From assembly GCF_014196965.1 (NCBI RefSeq), contig NZ_JACIEQ010000001.1, positions 558,001-622,000 of the forward strand: a stretch of DNA of 64,000 nt, read 5' to 3'. A program made the translations under genes and the position numbers. A model generated the notes under the pieces. It was not told where the DNA came from, ran no database searches, and saw nothing but the letters and a program-made list of their open reading frames with translations. Shown here piece by piece: positions 1 through 9,799 of this stretch (within the stretch, counting starts at the first letter, position 1; each line of letters begins with the position of its first letter). The DNA is from Actibacterium naphthalenivorans. Its GTDB lineage: Bacteria > Pseudomonadota > Alphaproteobacteria > Rhodobacterales > Rhodobacteraceae.

Positions 1-7
1 CCGCCGC

Positions 8-1363
8 ATGGACCGTTTTCTATTCAGGAAGATCGAACTCTGGGTGTTGCTGGTGCTGCGCCTTATCGGCTTCGCCGCGCTGATCCTCTTCGGCTCGGTC
101 GTGCGCAATGCCGCCCTTGGAAATCAGCGGTTCGGCACGCTGGGGGCCTCGGCGCTCGCCCTTGCCGAAATTCCGGCCACTGCCCGCAAATTGCTTCGGG
201 ACGATGAAACAATGGTGGCGTTCCGCAGCGTTGCCGTCGAAGGCACGCGCGGCTGGCAGTTCGACCCCGCCGCGCAGGCGTTCCCCGGCTATCTCCTGCT
301 CAGCCGCTACGATGGCGATGCGCGGCGTCACATCATCGAACTCGTCGACATCGCGAACGGCAGTGTCGCACACACCTGGCGCCCGGATGCAGACAGCCTG
401 CTGGCCGGCACCACGCACCAATCCACCGTCATCACCTTCGAACGCTGGCGAACCAGATATTTCCGGTTCATTCACCCACTGCTTTTGCCCGATGGCGGAC
501 TTGTGCTGAAAGATCACCAATCCCCGCTGATCCGGACGGACGCCTGCGGCGAAATGGTCTGGCGGCGCGAGGGCAGCTTCTTTCACCACACCACCGAACC
601 TGCGACGGACGGGTCGCTCTGGGTGCCCGGCCGGATCGAGCCTTCGGTGATCGAGGGCGCGCCCCCGTCCTTCCGCGATGAAACCATCGCGCATGTTTCC
701 CCCGAGGGCGTCATTATAGACGAACGCTCGGTGGCCAAGATCCTTGTCGACAACGGGTTGGCGTGGCAGCTTTTCGCGACCGGCCGGTATCAGGACGATC
801 TGATCCATCTGAACGACGTTCAACCGGTGCCCGGCGATGGCCCCTACTGGCAGAAGGGTGTTCTGTTTCTCAGCCTGCGCCATCTGTCCATGGTCGCGCT
901 CTACCGCACCGCCACAAATGAAATCGTCTGGAGCAAACAGGGCCCCTGGGTCGCCCAGCATGACGTTGATGTCGTCGACGATCACACGATCGCGGTTTTC
1001 AGCAACAACGCCTTCCGGTTTTCCACCTCGGGGCGCGGCAGGGTCGACGGCACCAACCAGATCATCTTTTACGACTTCGCGCAGGACCGGGTATCGCGCC
1101 CGTTCGCGCCGCTGTTCGCGGCGCAGCGGATTGCCACCGTCAGCGAAGGCCTGTTCGAAATCCTGCCCGGCGGCTATCTGATGGTGGAAGAAGAGAATTC
1201 CGCCCGTTTTCTGGTCTTCGCGTCCGACGGCGCACTGGCGGCGGAATTCGTGAACCGCGCCACCGACGGCAAGACCTATCGCCTCGGCTGGAGCCGTTTC
1301 GTCAGCCGGGATCTGGGCGAGAGCGCCATGGCCGCGGTGGCAAACCGGACCTGCGCCAACTGA
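8..1363 (+). CDS. Arylsulfotransferase (ASST)-family membrane-anchored protein
   Basis: 451 residues. One N-terminal membrane segment (about residues 10-32) is followed by a long soluble region rich in short beta-strand blocks, as in the beta-propeller ASST family (arylsulfotransferase domain). A His-Leu-Asn-Asp segment at about residues 267-270 resembles the conserved HxND region of this family. If it is a true ASST it would move sulfate between phenolic compounds without PAPS, with the catalytic domain outside the cytoplasm; the substrate cannot be told from the sequence. The start lies 7 bases from the window edge, so the ribosome binding site is not visible and the true start could lie upstream. 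The position of the membrane segment nevertheless looks like a genuine N-terminus. The neighbour (formaldehyde dehydrogenase, opposite strand) is convergent and gives no functional hint. Confidence 0.7.
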   Translation: MDRFLFRKIELWVLLVLRLIGFAALILFGSVVRNAALGNQRFGTLGASALALAEIPATARKLLRDDETMVAFRSVAVEGTRGWQFDPAAQAFPGYLLLSRYDGDARRHIIELVDIANGSVAHTWRPDADSLLAGTTHQSTVITFERWRTRYFRFIHPLLLPDGGLVLKDHQSPLIRTDACGEMVWRREGSFFHHTTEPATDGSLWVPGRIEPSVIEGAPPSFRDETIAHVSPEGVIIDERSVAKILVDNGLAWQLFATGRYQDDLIHLNDVQPVPGDGPYWQKGVLFLSLRHLSMVALYRTATNEIVWSKQGPWVAQHDVDVVDDHTIAVFSNNAFRFSTSGRGRVDGTNQIIFYDFAQDRVSRPFAPLFAAQRIATVSEGLFEILPGGYLMVEEENSARFLVFASDGALAAEFVNRATDGKTYRLGWSRFVSRDLGESAMAAVANRTCAN

Positions 1364-1408
1364 AGTCGCGGCGCCCCCCGGCCGGCATGCCGGGAGGGCC
1401 GCAGGCGA

Positions 1409-2521
<1,113 letters not shown>

Positions 2522-3010
2522 GGTTCCCGGATCCTCTTTTTCGGACATTATGGCATCTGTTTCGCCCGATTGGCGAAACCGCCCCCACATTCGCCGGGAC
2601 TGTAGCCGAGACCTGCGGGCATTTGTAGATGGCTTGCCGGGCATGTCGGCATTTTGTCGCCGTGCCGTCGGAAGGTGCCGCCGGGCCGCAGACGCCGGGA
2701 TCACGCCGCTTTTTTCAGCGACGCACAGATTGCAGGCCCTGGGCGCGGATTTCGATCTGCATTTCTGCAGCAGCTCCTCGGAACGCACTGAATTTCTTGA
2801 CCTCCTCGCCCGGCAATCGTTCTGTTCAAATCTGAAAACGACAGCGCCGATGCCCAAAATCTCACCCCGAGGCCGCCGGGTATGGCACGGTTATCCCAGC
2901 GCCGGAATCGCCATATCCGGTGGAGCCGGGAAAAGACGGTAACGAAAATATCATGCTGTGCCGTGCCCGCCCCGGCCAAGCTGACGACACGACCAACACA
3001 GGAGCCGACC
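2522..3010. other. 489-bp divergent intergenic region between frmA and dctP
   Basis: This stretch must hold the promoters of the leftward frmA and the rightward TRAP operon. The only clear structure is a perfect 8-bp inverted repeat at 2559-2579, listed separately. Several short frames are open on both strands, but none has a ribosome site, family resemblance or codon pattern that would support a gene. A TTGACC at 2797-2802 has no acceptable -10 partner at 16-18 bases. Otherwise I see nothing definite. Confidence 0.5.
2559..2579. promoter_or_regulatory. Inverted repeat upstream of frmA
   Basis: GTTTCGCC, five bases (CGATT), then GGCGAAAC: perfect 8-bp arms. It ends about 38 bases before the frmA start on the minus strand, where an operator would overlap the promoter. 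The binding protein is unknown. A transcript hairpin in the leader is the alternative. Confidence 0.4.
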
Positions 3011-4024
3011 ATGAACAAGATGACACTCGCCCTGGCCGCCTGCCTTGGCTTCGCCGCCGGGCTGGCGCAGGCCGAAACCACCCTGAGGATGGCCAACTGG
3101 CTGCCGCCGTCGCACCCTCTGGTGGCCGAGGTGATGGTGCCCTTTGCCGAGCAGGTCGCCGAGGCCACGCAGGGCCGTGTCACCGTCGATATCATGGGCG
3201 CCCCGCTTGGCCCGCCGGGCGCGCATTTCGATTTCGCGGTCAACGGCATCGCCGACATCACCTTCGGCGTGCAGGGCTATTCCCCCGGCCGGTTCAAGAC
3301 GACGAATATCGCCGAGCTTCCGTTTCTGGGCGACAGCGCCGAAGCCGTCTCCGTCGCCTACTGGCGGACCTTCGACGAGATGCTGATCGACGCCGGCGAA
3401 TATGACCGGGTAAAGGTTCTCGCCGTCTTCACCCACGGCCCCGGGCAGGTGTTCACCAAGGGGCGTGATCTGACATCGGTCGATGCCATCAAGGGCGTGA
3501 AGATGCGGGTGGGCGGGGGCATCGTGCATGAAATCGCCACCAGGATCGGGGCCACGCCGGTCGAGGGCCCTTCGTCCAAGGCGTATGAACTGCTGTCGCA
3601 GGGCGTGGCGGACGGCATCCTTTTCCCTTACGAATCTGTTGCCTTTTTCAAGCTGATCCCGCTGCTTGATCAGGGGCTGGCGGTGCCCGGGGGCCTTTAC
3701 AACACCTCGTTCTACATCGTGATGAACAAGGCCAAATGGGAGAGTCTGCCCGAAGAAGACAAGGCCGCGATCGACAGCGTGTCCGGCGAGGCGCTGGCGC
3801 GGTTGGCGGGGCAGATGTGGGACAGGGTCGATGCCGCCGGCCTTGCCGAGATGGAGGGCAAGATCGCCATCACCACGGCCTCTGACGCGCAGGTGGCGGC
3901 GCTGGCGGCGCAGTTGCAGCCGGTGATCGACGCCAAGTTGGCCGAAGTATCGGAAACCGGCGTGGATGGTGCGGCGGCGCTGGCCCTGATGAAGGCCGAG
4001 ATCGCGGCGGCCGGCACCGAATGA
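3011..4024 (+). CDS. dctP: TRAP transporter substrate-binding protein (DctP family)
   Basis: 337 residues. A Sec signal peptide ends in AQA, with probable cleavage after residue 21, so the mature protein is periplasmic. It captures an organic acid and delivers it to the DctQM permease. The family's carboxylate-binding Arg is visible in KMRVGGG (Arg166). Length fits the DctP/TAXI-independent family. The start at 3011 follows an AGGAG eight bases upstream; the frame extends to 2882 without support. Its stop codon overlaps the dctQ start (ATGA), so the three TRAP genes are one translationally coupled operon. The ligand cannot be predicted with confidence; carboxylates, keto acids and similar anions are all possible. 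Confidence 0.93.
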   Translation: MNKMTLALAACLGFAAGLAQAETTLRMANWLPPSHPLVAEVMVPFAEQVAEATQGRVTVDIMGAPLGPPGAHFDFAVNGIADITFGVQGYSPGRFKTTNIAELPFLGDSAEAVSVAYWRTFDEMLIDAGEYDRVKVLAVFTHGPGQVFTKGRDLTSVDAIKGVKMRVGGGIVHEIATRIGATPVEGPSSKAYELLSQGVADGILFPYESVAFFKLIPLLDQGLAVPGGLYNTSFYIVMNKAKWESLPEEDKAAIDSVSGEALARLAGQMWDRVDAAGLAEMEGKIAITTASDAQVAALAAQLQPVIDAKLAEVSETGVDGAAALALMKAEIAAAGTE

Positions 4025-4506
4025 GCCGGGCGCCTTCCCTGCCCTCGCCGGCCGGCCCGGCGCGCGCCGCGCTTGGTGTGATCTGCGGGGTCATGCTGTT
4101 TGCGATGATGGGGCTGACGGTGGTGGATGTCATCGGGCGCTATCTGTTCAGCGCGCCGCTGACCGGCGCCACCGAGTTGACGGAGATCCTGCTGGCCTGC
4201 GTCATCTTCATCGGGCTGCCCGCGGTCAGCCTGGATGACGAACATGTCACCGTCGATCTGATCACGGGCAAGCTGCCCGCGGCCATCCAGCCCTTTCGCC
4301 GTGCGATCCTCTTGCTTGCCTCCGGCGTGGTGCTTGCGGTGATCGCGTGGCGGCTTTGGGCCCATGCCGGGCAGATCGCGGGTTACGGCGGCACCACCAA
4401 CAGCCTGCGCCTGCCTGTCGCACCGGTGGCCTATCTGTGCGCGATATGCACCGGGCTCGCGGCCGGCATCACGTTTGCGGCCGCCATGCGCCCCCCGCGC
4501 GACTGA
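4021..4506 (+). CDS. dctQ: TRAP transporter small permease (DctQ family)
   Basis: 161 residues with four predicted membrane helices (roughly residues 20-42, 55-72, 92-112 and 133-155). It matches the DctQ small subunit, which pairs with the large DctM subunit to form the sodium-driven TRAP permease. The sequence after helix 1 (VVDVIGRYLF, then the acidic TELTE) is typical for the family. The start overlaps the dctP stop by four bases, showing translational coupling. dctM follows after a 19-base gap. Confidence 0.93.
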   Translation: MSRAPSLPSPAGPARAALGVICGVMLFAMMGLTVVDVIGRYLFSAPLTGATELTEILLACVIFIGLPAVSLDDEHVTVDLITGKLPAAIQPFRRAILLLASGVVLAVIAWRLWAHAGQIAGYGGTTNSLRLPVAPVAYLCAICTGLAAGITFAAAMRPPRD

Positions 4507-4525
4507 ATTTCCCAAAGGACCGATC

Positions 4526-5815
4526 ATGAGCAACTGGCCCGTCGGCGCGTCCATCCTGTTCGTTCTGCTTCTCTCTGGCATGCCGATCTCGCTTGCGCTG
4601 GCGGCGGTCGGCACCATCGGCACGGCGGCGATCATCGGTTGGGGGCCGTCGCTGTCGCTGCTGGGCCAGACCTTTTTCGACAACAGCCGCAACTATTCGC
4701 TTTCGGTGCTGCCGCTGTTTCTGATGATGGGCAATTTCGTGGTTCAATCGGGCATCGCGGAAGAGCTTTACCGCTCCGCCAATGCCTGGTTGCGGCACCG
4801 CAGGGGCGGGCTGGCGATGGCGACCGTGGTGGCCTGCGGCGGGTTCTCGTCTGTCTGCGGATCGTCGATGGCCACCGCCGCGACGATGACGAAGATCGCG
4901 CTGCCCTCGATGCGGCGGTTCGGATACCCCGACGACCTGTCGACCGCCTCGATCGCCGCGGGCGGCACGCTGGGCATCCTGATCCCGCCCTCCGTCATTC
5001 TGGTGTTCTTCGGCATCCTGACACAACAGGACATCGGCAAGCTGTTTCTTGCCGGGATCGTGCCGGGGCTGATCGGGGTGCTGGGCTATGCCATCGCGGT
5101 GATGATTTCGGTCAGGATGCGCCGGATCGATCTGCCGGTCGAAGAGAAACTGCCGCTGGCCGCGCGCATCCGGTCGCTGAGGGGCACGGCGGGGGCGCTG
5201 GCGCTGTTCGTCTTCGTGATGGGCGGGATCTATCTTGGCGTCTTCACCCCGACCGAAAGCGCCGGCATGGGTGCGGCGGGCGCCTTTCTGCTGACCATCC
5301 TGCAGGGCAGGTTCAGCCTGCGAACCACATTCGAGACCCTGTTCGAAACCGCCAAGACCACGGCCATGATGTTCTTCATCCTGTTCGGGGCGCTGACCTT
5401 CACCAACTACGTGAACCTGTCTGGCATGACCGGCGACATGCAGATCGCCCTGACCTTCTTCGGCGACAGCCCGACGGCGGTCATCCTGACGATCCTCGCG
5501 ATCTATCTGGTGCTCGGCTGCATGCTGGAAGGGCTGTCGATGATCATGCTGACAGTGCCGATCTTCTATCCGGTGGTCGCGGCACAGGGGTTCGATCTGA
5601 TCTGGTTCGGCATCTTCGTCGTCGTCGTTACCGAGATCAGCTATATCACCCCGCCGGTGGGGATGAACGCCTTCGTGCTGCGCTCCGTGGTGCCCGATGT
5701 CGCGCTGAAGACGATCTTTCGCGGCCTGCTTCCCTTCGTCGCGATGGATATCATCCGGGTGGCGCTGCTGTTGATCTTCCCCGTGCTGGTCCTGTTCATC
5801 CCGGCGCACATGTAG
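4526..5815 (+). CDS. dctM: TRAP transporter large permease (DctM family)
   Basis: 429 residues, very hydrophobic, about 11-12 membrane segments; the normal size of a DctM subunit. It forms the transport channel and uses the Na+ gradient. Family landmarks are visible: GGFSSVCGSSMATAATM near residues 110-126, IPPSVILVFFGI near 152-163, and the late ITPPVGMNAFVL segment. The start at 4526 (MSNWPVG) is preceded by AAAGGAC. The frame is open upstream to 4364, but that part lies within dctQ. It is last in the operon and converges on the nucleoside transporter permease, whose stop is six bases away. Confidence 0.95.
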   Translation: MSNWPVGASILFVLLLSGMPISLALAAVGTIGTAAIIGWGPSLSLLGQTFFDNSRNYSLSVLPLFLMMGNFVVQSGIAEELYRSANAWLRHRRGGLAMATVVACGGFSSVCGSSMATAATMTKIALPSMRRFGYPDDLSTASIAAGGTLGILIPPSVILVFFGILTQQDIGKLFLAGIVPGLIGVLGYAIAVMISVRMRRIDLPVEEKLPLAARIRSLRGTAGALALFVFVMGGIYLGVFTPTESAGMGAAGAFLLTILQGRFSLRTTFETLFETAKTTAMMFFILFGALTFTNYVNLSGMTGDMQIALTFFGDSPTAVILTILAIYLVLGCMLEGLSMIMLTVPIFYPVVAAQGFDLIWFGIFVVVVTEISYITPPVGMNAFVLRSVVPDVALKTIFRGLLPFVAMDIIRVALLLIFPVLVLFIPAHM

Positions 5816-5820
5816 CCGCG

Positions 5821-7092
5821 CTATTCCTTCTCATAGGCCACGCCATCGGCCGCTGGCGCGCGGGCGCGCCCGATCAGCCCCGCCACAACGATGATCGTGG
5901 CGATATAGGGCGCCATCGCCAGGAATTCCGACGGGATCGGCGTTTGCAGCAACGCCAGCTTTTGCTGCAGCGAATCCGCAAATCCGAAGATCAGCGCCGC
6001 CAGCAGCGCGCCCACCGGATGCCAGCGCCCGAAGATCATCGCCGCCAGCCCGATATAGCCGCGCCCGCCGGTCATGCCTTCGTCGAACCGGCCCACCGAG
6101 CCCAGCGTGAACCACGCGCCGCCGAACCCGGCGACCATGCCGCCCAGCGTCACGTTGATGTACCGTATGCGGTAGACGTTGATGCCCAGCGTATCGGCGG
6201 CCCGGGGATGCTCGCCCACCGCGCGGGTGCGCAGCCCGCTGCGGGTGTAGAACAGGTAATAGGTCGCCACCGCCACCATCACCACCGCGCCATAGACGAA
6301 TATGTTCTGGTTGAACAACACCGGCCCGATCACCGGAATATCGCCCAGCACCGGGATCTTGATGGACCGGAACACCGGCGCGTTGTTGAGGTGGCGATAT
6401 TCCTGAAACACCTGACTGCTGACATAAGAGGTCAGGCCAAGCACAAACAGGTTGATCACCACGCCGGCGATGATCTGGCTCATCTTGTAGGTGACGACAA
6501 GCGCCGCCAGTATGAAACCGAAGAGCCCGCCGATCACCACGGCGGCCAGAAGCCCGCCCCAGCCGCCAAGCACCGATCCGACCAGCGCCCCCGCGAAGGC
6601 ACCCGCCAGCAGCATCCCCTCGATCGCGATGTTCACCACGCCGGAGCGTTCGCACAGAACCCCCGCCAGCCCGCCCAGGGCAATCGGAACCGCGCGCACC
6701 ACCGTGGCCTGCAACATGCCGGTCAGCGAAAACGCCTTGCCCGCCGTGGCCCAGACCAGAAAGGCCGCCACCACCAGGACCAGCCCGAAGCCGAGCGACA
6801 GCGCCGTCCACCGCACCCCGCCGCGCAGAAACTGCCGCGCCCCGAGAAAGGCCAGCAGCGCGGCGGCAAGGTAGGTGAAGGGCCCTGCCGGCACCACCAG
6901 ATTGGGCACCGCCATCGGATCATTCGGGCGCGACAGCCGGAATGTGGCATCCCCCACCGTGCCCTGCGCAAAGATAAGCCCCACCAGCACAGCCAGCGCG
7001 ATCAGCACGCCGCCGGCGATGCGGGCCTGCCGCTCTTTGCCCGTCGCGATCTTGCGGGATGCGGGCGGAAGGTTTTCTGTCATGCTTGCCAT
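5821..7092 (-). CDS. ABC transporter permease, BMP-type nucleoside importer (second permease)
   Basis: 423 residues with about 10 membrane helices and the permease signature region of branched-chain/ribose-type ABC importers (IALGGLAGVLCERSGVVNIAIEG near the middle). It corresponds to YufQ/NupQ-like permeases, which pair with a YufP-like permease, a double ATPase and a BMP lipoprotein to take up nucleosides. It has an N-terminal extension of about 90 residues with extra helices. The start at 7092 is supported by AAAGGG nine bases upstream; a second Met lies at 7083. The gene starts 6 bases after the stop of the first permease, so it is in the same operon. Purine or pyrimidine nucleosides are the likely substrates, by family and by the salvage genes elsewhere in the window. 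Confidence 0.88.
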   Translation of the reverse strand: MASMTENLPPASRKIATGKERQARIAGGVLIALAVLVGLIFAQGTVGDATFRLSRPNDPMAVPNLVVPAGPFTYLAAALLAFLGARQFLRGGVRWTALSLGFGLVLVVAAFLVWATAGKAFSLTGMLQATVVRAVPIALGGLAGVLCERSGVVNIAIEGMLLAGAFAGALVGSVLGGWGGLLAAVVIGGLFGFILAALVVTYKMSQIIAGVVINLFVLGLTSYVSSQVFQEYRHLNNAPVFRSIKIPVLGDIPVIGPVLFNQNIFVYGAVVMVAVATYYLFYTRSGLRTRAVGEHPRAADTLGINVYRIRYINVTLGGMVAGFGGAWFTLGSVGRFDEGMTGGRGYIGLAAMIFGRWHPVGALLAALIFGFADSLQQKLALLQTPIPSEFLAMAPYIATIIVVAGLIGRARAPAADGVAYEKE

Positions 7093-7098
7093 GCCGTG

Positions 7099-8223
7099 CT
7101 ACCCTTTTGCCCCCTGGGCCCTGCGAAACACCCAGGGAAAGATCGCGCGCACCAGAAGCGGGGCGGCGATGAATACGATGATGAGCGCCTGGATGATGCT
7201 GATGAGGTCAATGCTGACGCCGGCATCCACCTGCATCTGGCGCCCCCCGGCCTCGAGCGCGCCGAACAGCAACCCGGCCAGCAGTACCCCCACCGGGTGC
7301 GAACGCCCCAGCAGCGCGACGGAAATCGCGGTAAACCCGATGCCCGCCGAAAACCCCGGTGTCGCGCGGCCGAGCACACCCAGCACCTGGTTGGCCCCCG
7401 CCAGCCCCGCAAGCGCCCCGGACGCCGCCATCGCCGCCACGATGATCACGCCCGAGCGCATGCCGGCAAAACGCGCGGCTTCGGGATTTTCGCCGCTGGC
7501 GCGAAACTCGAACCCCAGTTTCGACCGGAACAGAACCCAAAAGATCACGGCCACCGCCGCCAGCATCAGAAAGATGCCGGCATGAACCCGCAGATTGGGG
7601 TCGATCCAGGTCAGCAGGCGCGGCAGTTCTGCCGCCTCGGGCACGGATTTGGAAATCGGGTCGGCGCGCCCGGTCTTCTGGACCGCAGGCAGGCTGAGCA
7701 GGAAATCGACCAGCCGGTAGGAGATCGAGTTCAGCATGATGGTCAGGATCACCTCATGCGCCCCGGTCGTGGCCCGCAGCCACCCCGCGACAGAGGCATA
7801 AAGCGCCCCGCCAAGCGCACCCGCCAAAAGCGAGAGCGGCAGCAAGAGCACCGCCGGCAGGGCGGCGAAGCTGAAGCCGAAGATCACCGCCGCCATGCCG
7901 CCCATCAGAACCTGCCCTTCGGCCCCGATGTTGAACAGCCCCGCGCGAAAGCCCAGCGCCAGGCCCAGCCCGGCAAGTACCAGCGGGGTCGCCGCCGTCA
8001 GGGTTTCGGACAACGCGTTGAGCGATCCGACCGACCCCACCAGCAGCGCCACATAAGACCGCCCGATCGTCGCCAGATCGACATTGGTCGCCAGCATCGT
8101 CAGCGCGCCCAGGATCAGGGCCGCCGCCACGGCGATGATCGGGACAAGCACGAGATCCTCGAACTCGCTGCGCCCGATCAGCCTGCCTCTGGCCAGTTTT
8201 TCGGTTGTCGTCCGGTCGGTCAT
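7099..8223 (-). CDS. ABC transporter permease, BMP-type nucleoside importer (first permease)
   Basis: 374 residues, about 9-10 membrane helices, YufP/NupP-like. The conserved block GLALGFRAGLFNIGAEGQVLMGG typifies this permease class. Its start codon overlaps the stop of the ATPase gene by four bases (ATGA on the minus strand), so expression is coupled to the ATPase. The second permease follows 6 bases after its stop. The two permeases together form the membrane channel of the importer. Confidence 0.9.
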   Translation of the reverse strand: MTDRTTTEKLARGRLIGRSEFEDLVLVPIIAVAAALILGALTMLATNVDLATIGRSYVALLVGSVGSLNALSETLTAATPLVLAGLGLALGFRAGLFNIGAEGQVLMGGMAAVIFGFSFAALPAVLLLPLSLLAGALGGALYASVAGWLRATTGAHEVILTIMLNSISYRLVDFLLSLPAVQKTGRADPISKSVPEAAELPRLLTWIDPNLRVHAGIFLMLAAVAVIFWVLFRSKLGFEFRASGENPEAARFAGMRSGVIIVAAMAASGALAGLAGANQVLGVLGRATPGFSAGIGFTAISVALLGRSHPVGVLLAGLLFGALEAGGRQMQVDAGVSIDLISIIQALIIVFIAAPLLVRAIFPWVFRRAQGAKG

Positions 8224-9731
8224 GCGGCTGCCCCCGCCATGGCAAGCCCCACGGCGCCCTTGTCGACGGCGCCTTGGGTTGCATCGAATTCAGCCACGAT
8301 GCGGCCCTTGAACATCACCAGAATGCGGTCGGACAGGGCCATGATCTCGTCCAGCTCGGACGAGATGATCAGCACGCCGTCGCCGGTATCGCGGGCCTCC
8401 ACCAGACGTTTGTGGATATATTCGATCGAGCCGACATCCAGCCCGCGCGTCGGCTGCCCGGCCACCACCAGCGTGATCTCGCGCGACAGCTCGCGCGCCA
8501 CGACGAGCTTTTGCTGGTTCCCGCCCGAAAGATGGCCCGCGCTTTCGAAAACCGAAGGCGTGCGCACATCGAAATCCTCGGCGAAGGCCGCCGCCCGCGC
8601 GTTGACCGTTTTCCAGTTGATCTGCGGCCCGCTGGAAAACCGCTCGTCGTAATAGGTATCCAGGACCATGTTCTCGGCCACCGTGAAATTCTTGATGATG
8701 CCCACGCGCTGCCTGTCTTCGGGGATATGGGCGATCCCCATGCGGTGTCGGGCGCGGACCGAGGCATGTGTGATATCCTGATCCTCGAACAGGATCTGGC
8801 CGCTGGCCGCGCGGCGCAGGCCCGTCAGCGCCTCGATCAGGGCGGACTGTCCGTTGCCCTGCACCCCCGCGATCCCGACAATCTCGCCGCTGCGAACCGA
8901 CAGGCTCAGGTGATCCACGGCGATCTCGTCATTGTCGCGCAGGATGGTCAGGTCTTGCACATCCAGCAGCGTGCGCCCCGGCGCATAGGGCGCCTTGACC
9001 ACGTCAAAGCTGACGGGGCGGCCGACCATCATCTCGGCCAGTTCCTTGCGGTCGAGCCTTTTCGGGTCGCCCTCGCCCACGATACGGCCGGCGCGGATGA
9101 CGCTGATCCGGTCGGCGATCTCGCGGATTTCGTTGAGCTTGTGGGTGATGAAAACAAGCGCCTTGCCCGCATCGCGCAGCGCACGGACGATCCCGAAAAA
9201 CTCCTCGACCTCCTGCGGCGTCAGCACCGCCGTCGGCTCGTCGAGGATCAGAACATCGGCCGAGCGGAACAGCACCTTGATGATCTCCACCCGCTGCTGC
9301 ACCCCGACGGGCAGGTTTTCGATCCGCGCGTCGGGATCAACCTCGAGCCCGTATTTCTCTTTGATGTCATGCACCTGCCTGCGCGCCGTCTCGAGGTCGA
9401 GAAAATCGGCACGGCCCGTAGGCTCTACGCCCAGCACCACATTCTCGGCGACGGTGAAGACGGGAACCAGCATGAAATGCTGATGCACCATGCCGATGCC
9501 CGCCCGGATCGCATCGCCCGGCCCCTCAAAGCGCGCGGGCTCTCCGTCGATCAGGATCTCGCCCTCGTCGGGGCGGTAGAGCCCGCTGAGAACGTTCATC
9601 AGGGTGGATTTTCCGGCGCCATTCTCACCCAGAAGGCCAAGCACCTCGCCCGCCCGGATGGTCAGGTTCACATCGGCATTCGCGACCACCTCGCCAAAAC
9701 GTTTGGTCACGCCGCGGAGTTCGATATCCAT
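8220..9731 (-). CDS. ABC transporter ATP-binding protein with two nucleotide-binding domains, nucleoside importer
   Basis: 503 residues in two tandem ABC domains, like YufO/NupO and RbsA. The first domain has an intact Walker A (GENGAGKST, residues 35-43) and Walker B (LILDEPTAVL). The second has the degenerate P-loop GVQGNGQS usual for this family and a clear LSGGNQQK signature. It drives import by the two downstream permeases. The start at 9731 (MDIELRGV) follows AAGGAG eight bases upstream; the frame extends 33 bases further without support. It lies between the BMP lipoprotein gene (68-base gap) and the permeases (4-base overlap). Confidence 0.93.
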   Translation of the reverse strand: MDIELRGVTKRFGEVVANADVNLTIRAGEVLGLLGENGAGKSTLMNVLSGLYRPDEGEILIDGEPARFEGPGDAIRAGIGMVHQHFMLVPVFTVAENVVLGVEPTGRADFLDLETARRQVHDIKEKYGLEVDPDARIENLPVGVQQRVEIIKVLFRSADVLILDEPTAVLTPQEVEEFFGIVRALRDAGKALVFITHKLNEIREIADRISVIRAGRIVGEGDPKRLDRKELAEMMVGRPVSFDVVKAPYAPGRTLLDVQDLTILRDNDEIAVDHLSLSVRSGEIVGIAGVQGNGQSALIEALTGLRRAASGQILFEDQDITHASVRARHRMGIAHIPEDRQRVGIIKNFTVAENMVLDTYYDERFSSGPQINWKTVNARAAAFAEDFDVRTPSVFESAGHLSGGNQQKLVVARELSREITLVVAGQPTRGLDVGSIEYIHKRLVEARDTGDGVLIISSELDEIMALSDRILVMFKGRIVAEFDATQGAVDKGAVGLAMAGAAA

Positions 9732-9799
9732 GGGCAAAGCTCCTTGGGGGCGGATCGTGGCCACGTCACCGGCGCAAACCGGGAACGGGCCGGGCGGGG

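Noticed and set aside
2701..3261. 186-codon minus-strand frame in the frmA-dctP gap
   Set aside because: It overlaps the dctP start region, has no recognisable domain and has no ribosome site.
4639..8652. 1337-codon open plus-strand frame
   Set aside because: It overlaps dctM out of frame and runs antisense to two ABC permeases. The length is a by-product of high GC and codon bias; Arg/His/Gln-rich composition without any fold.
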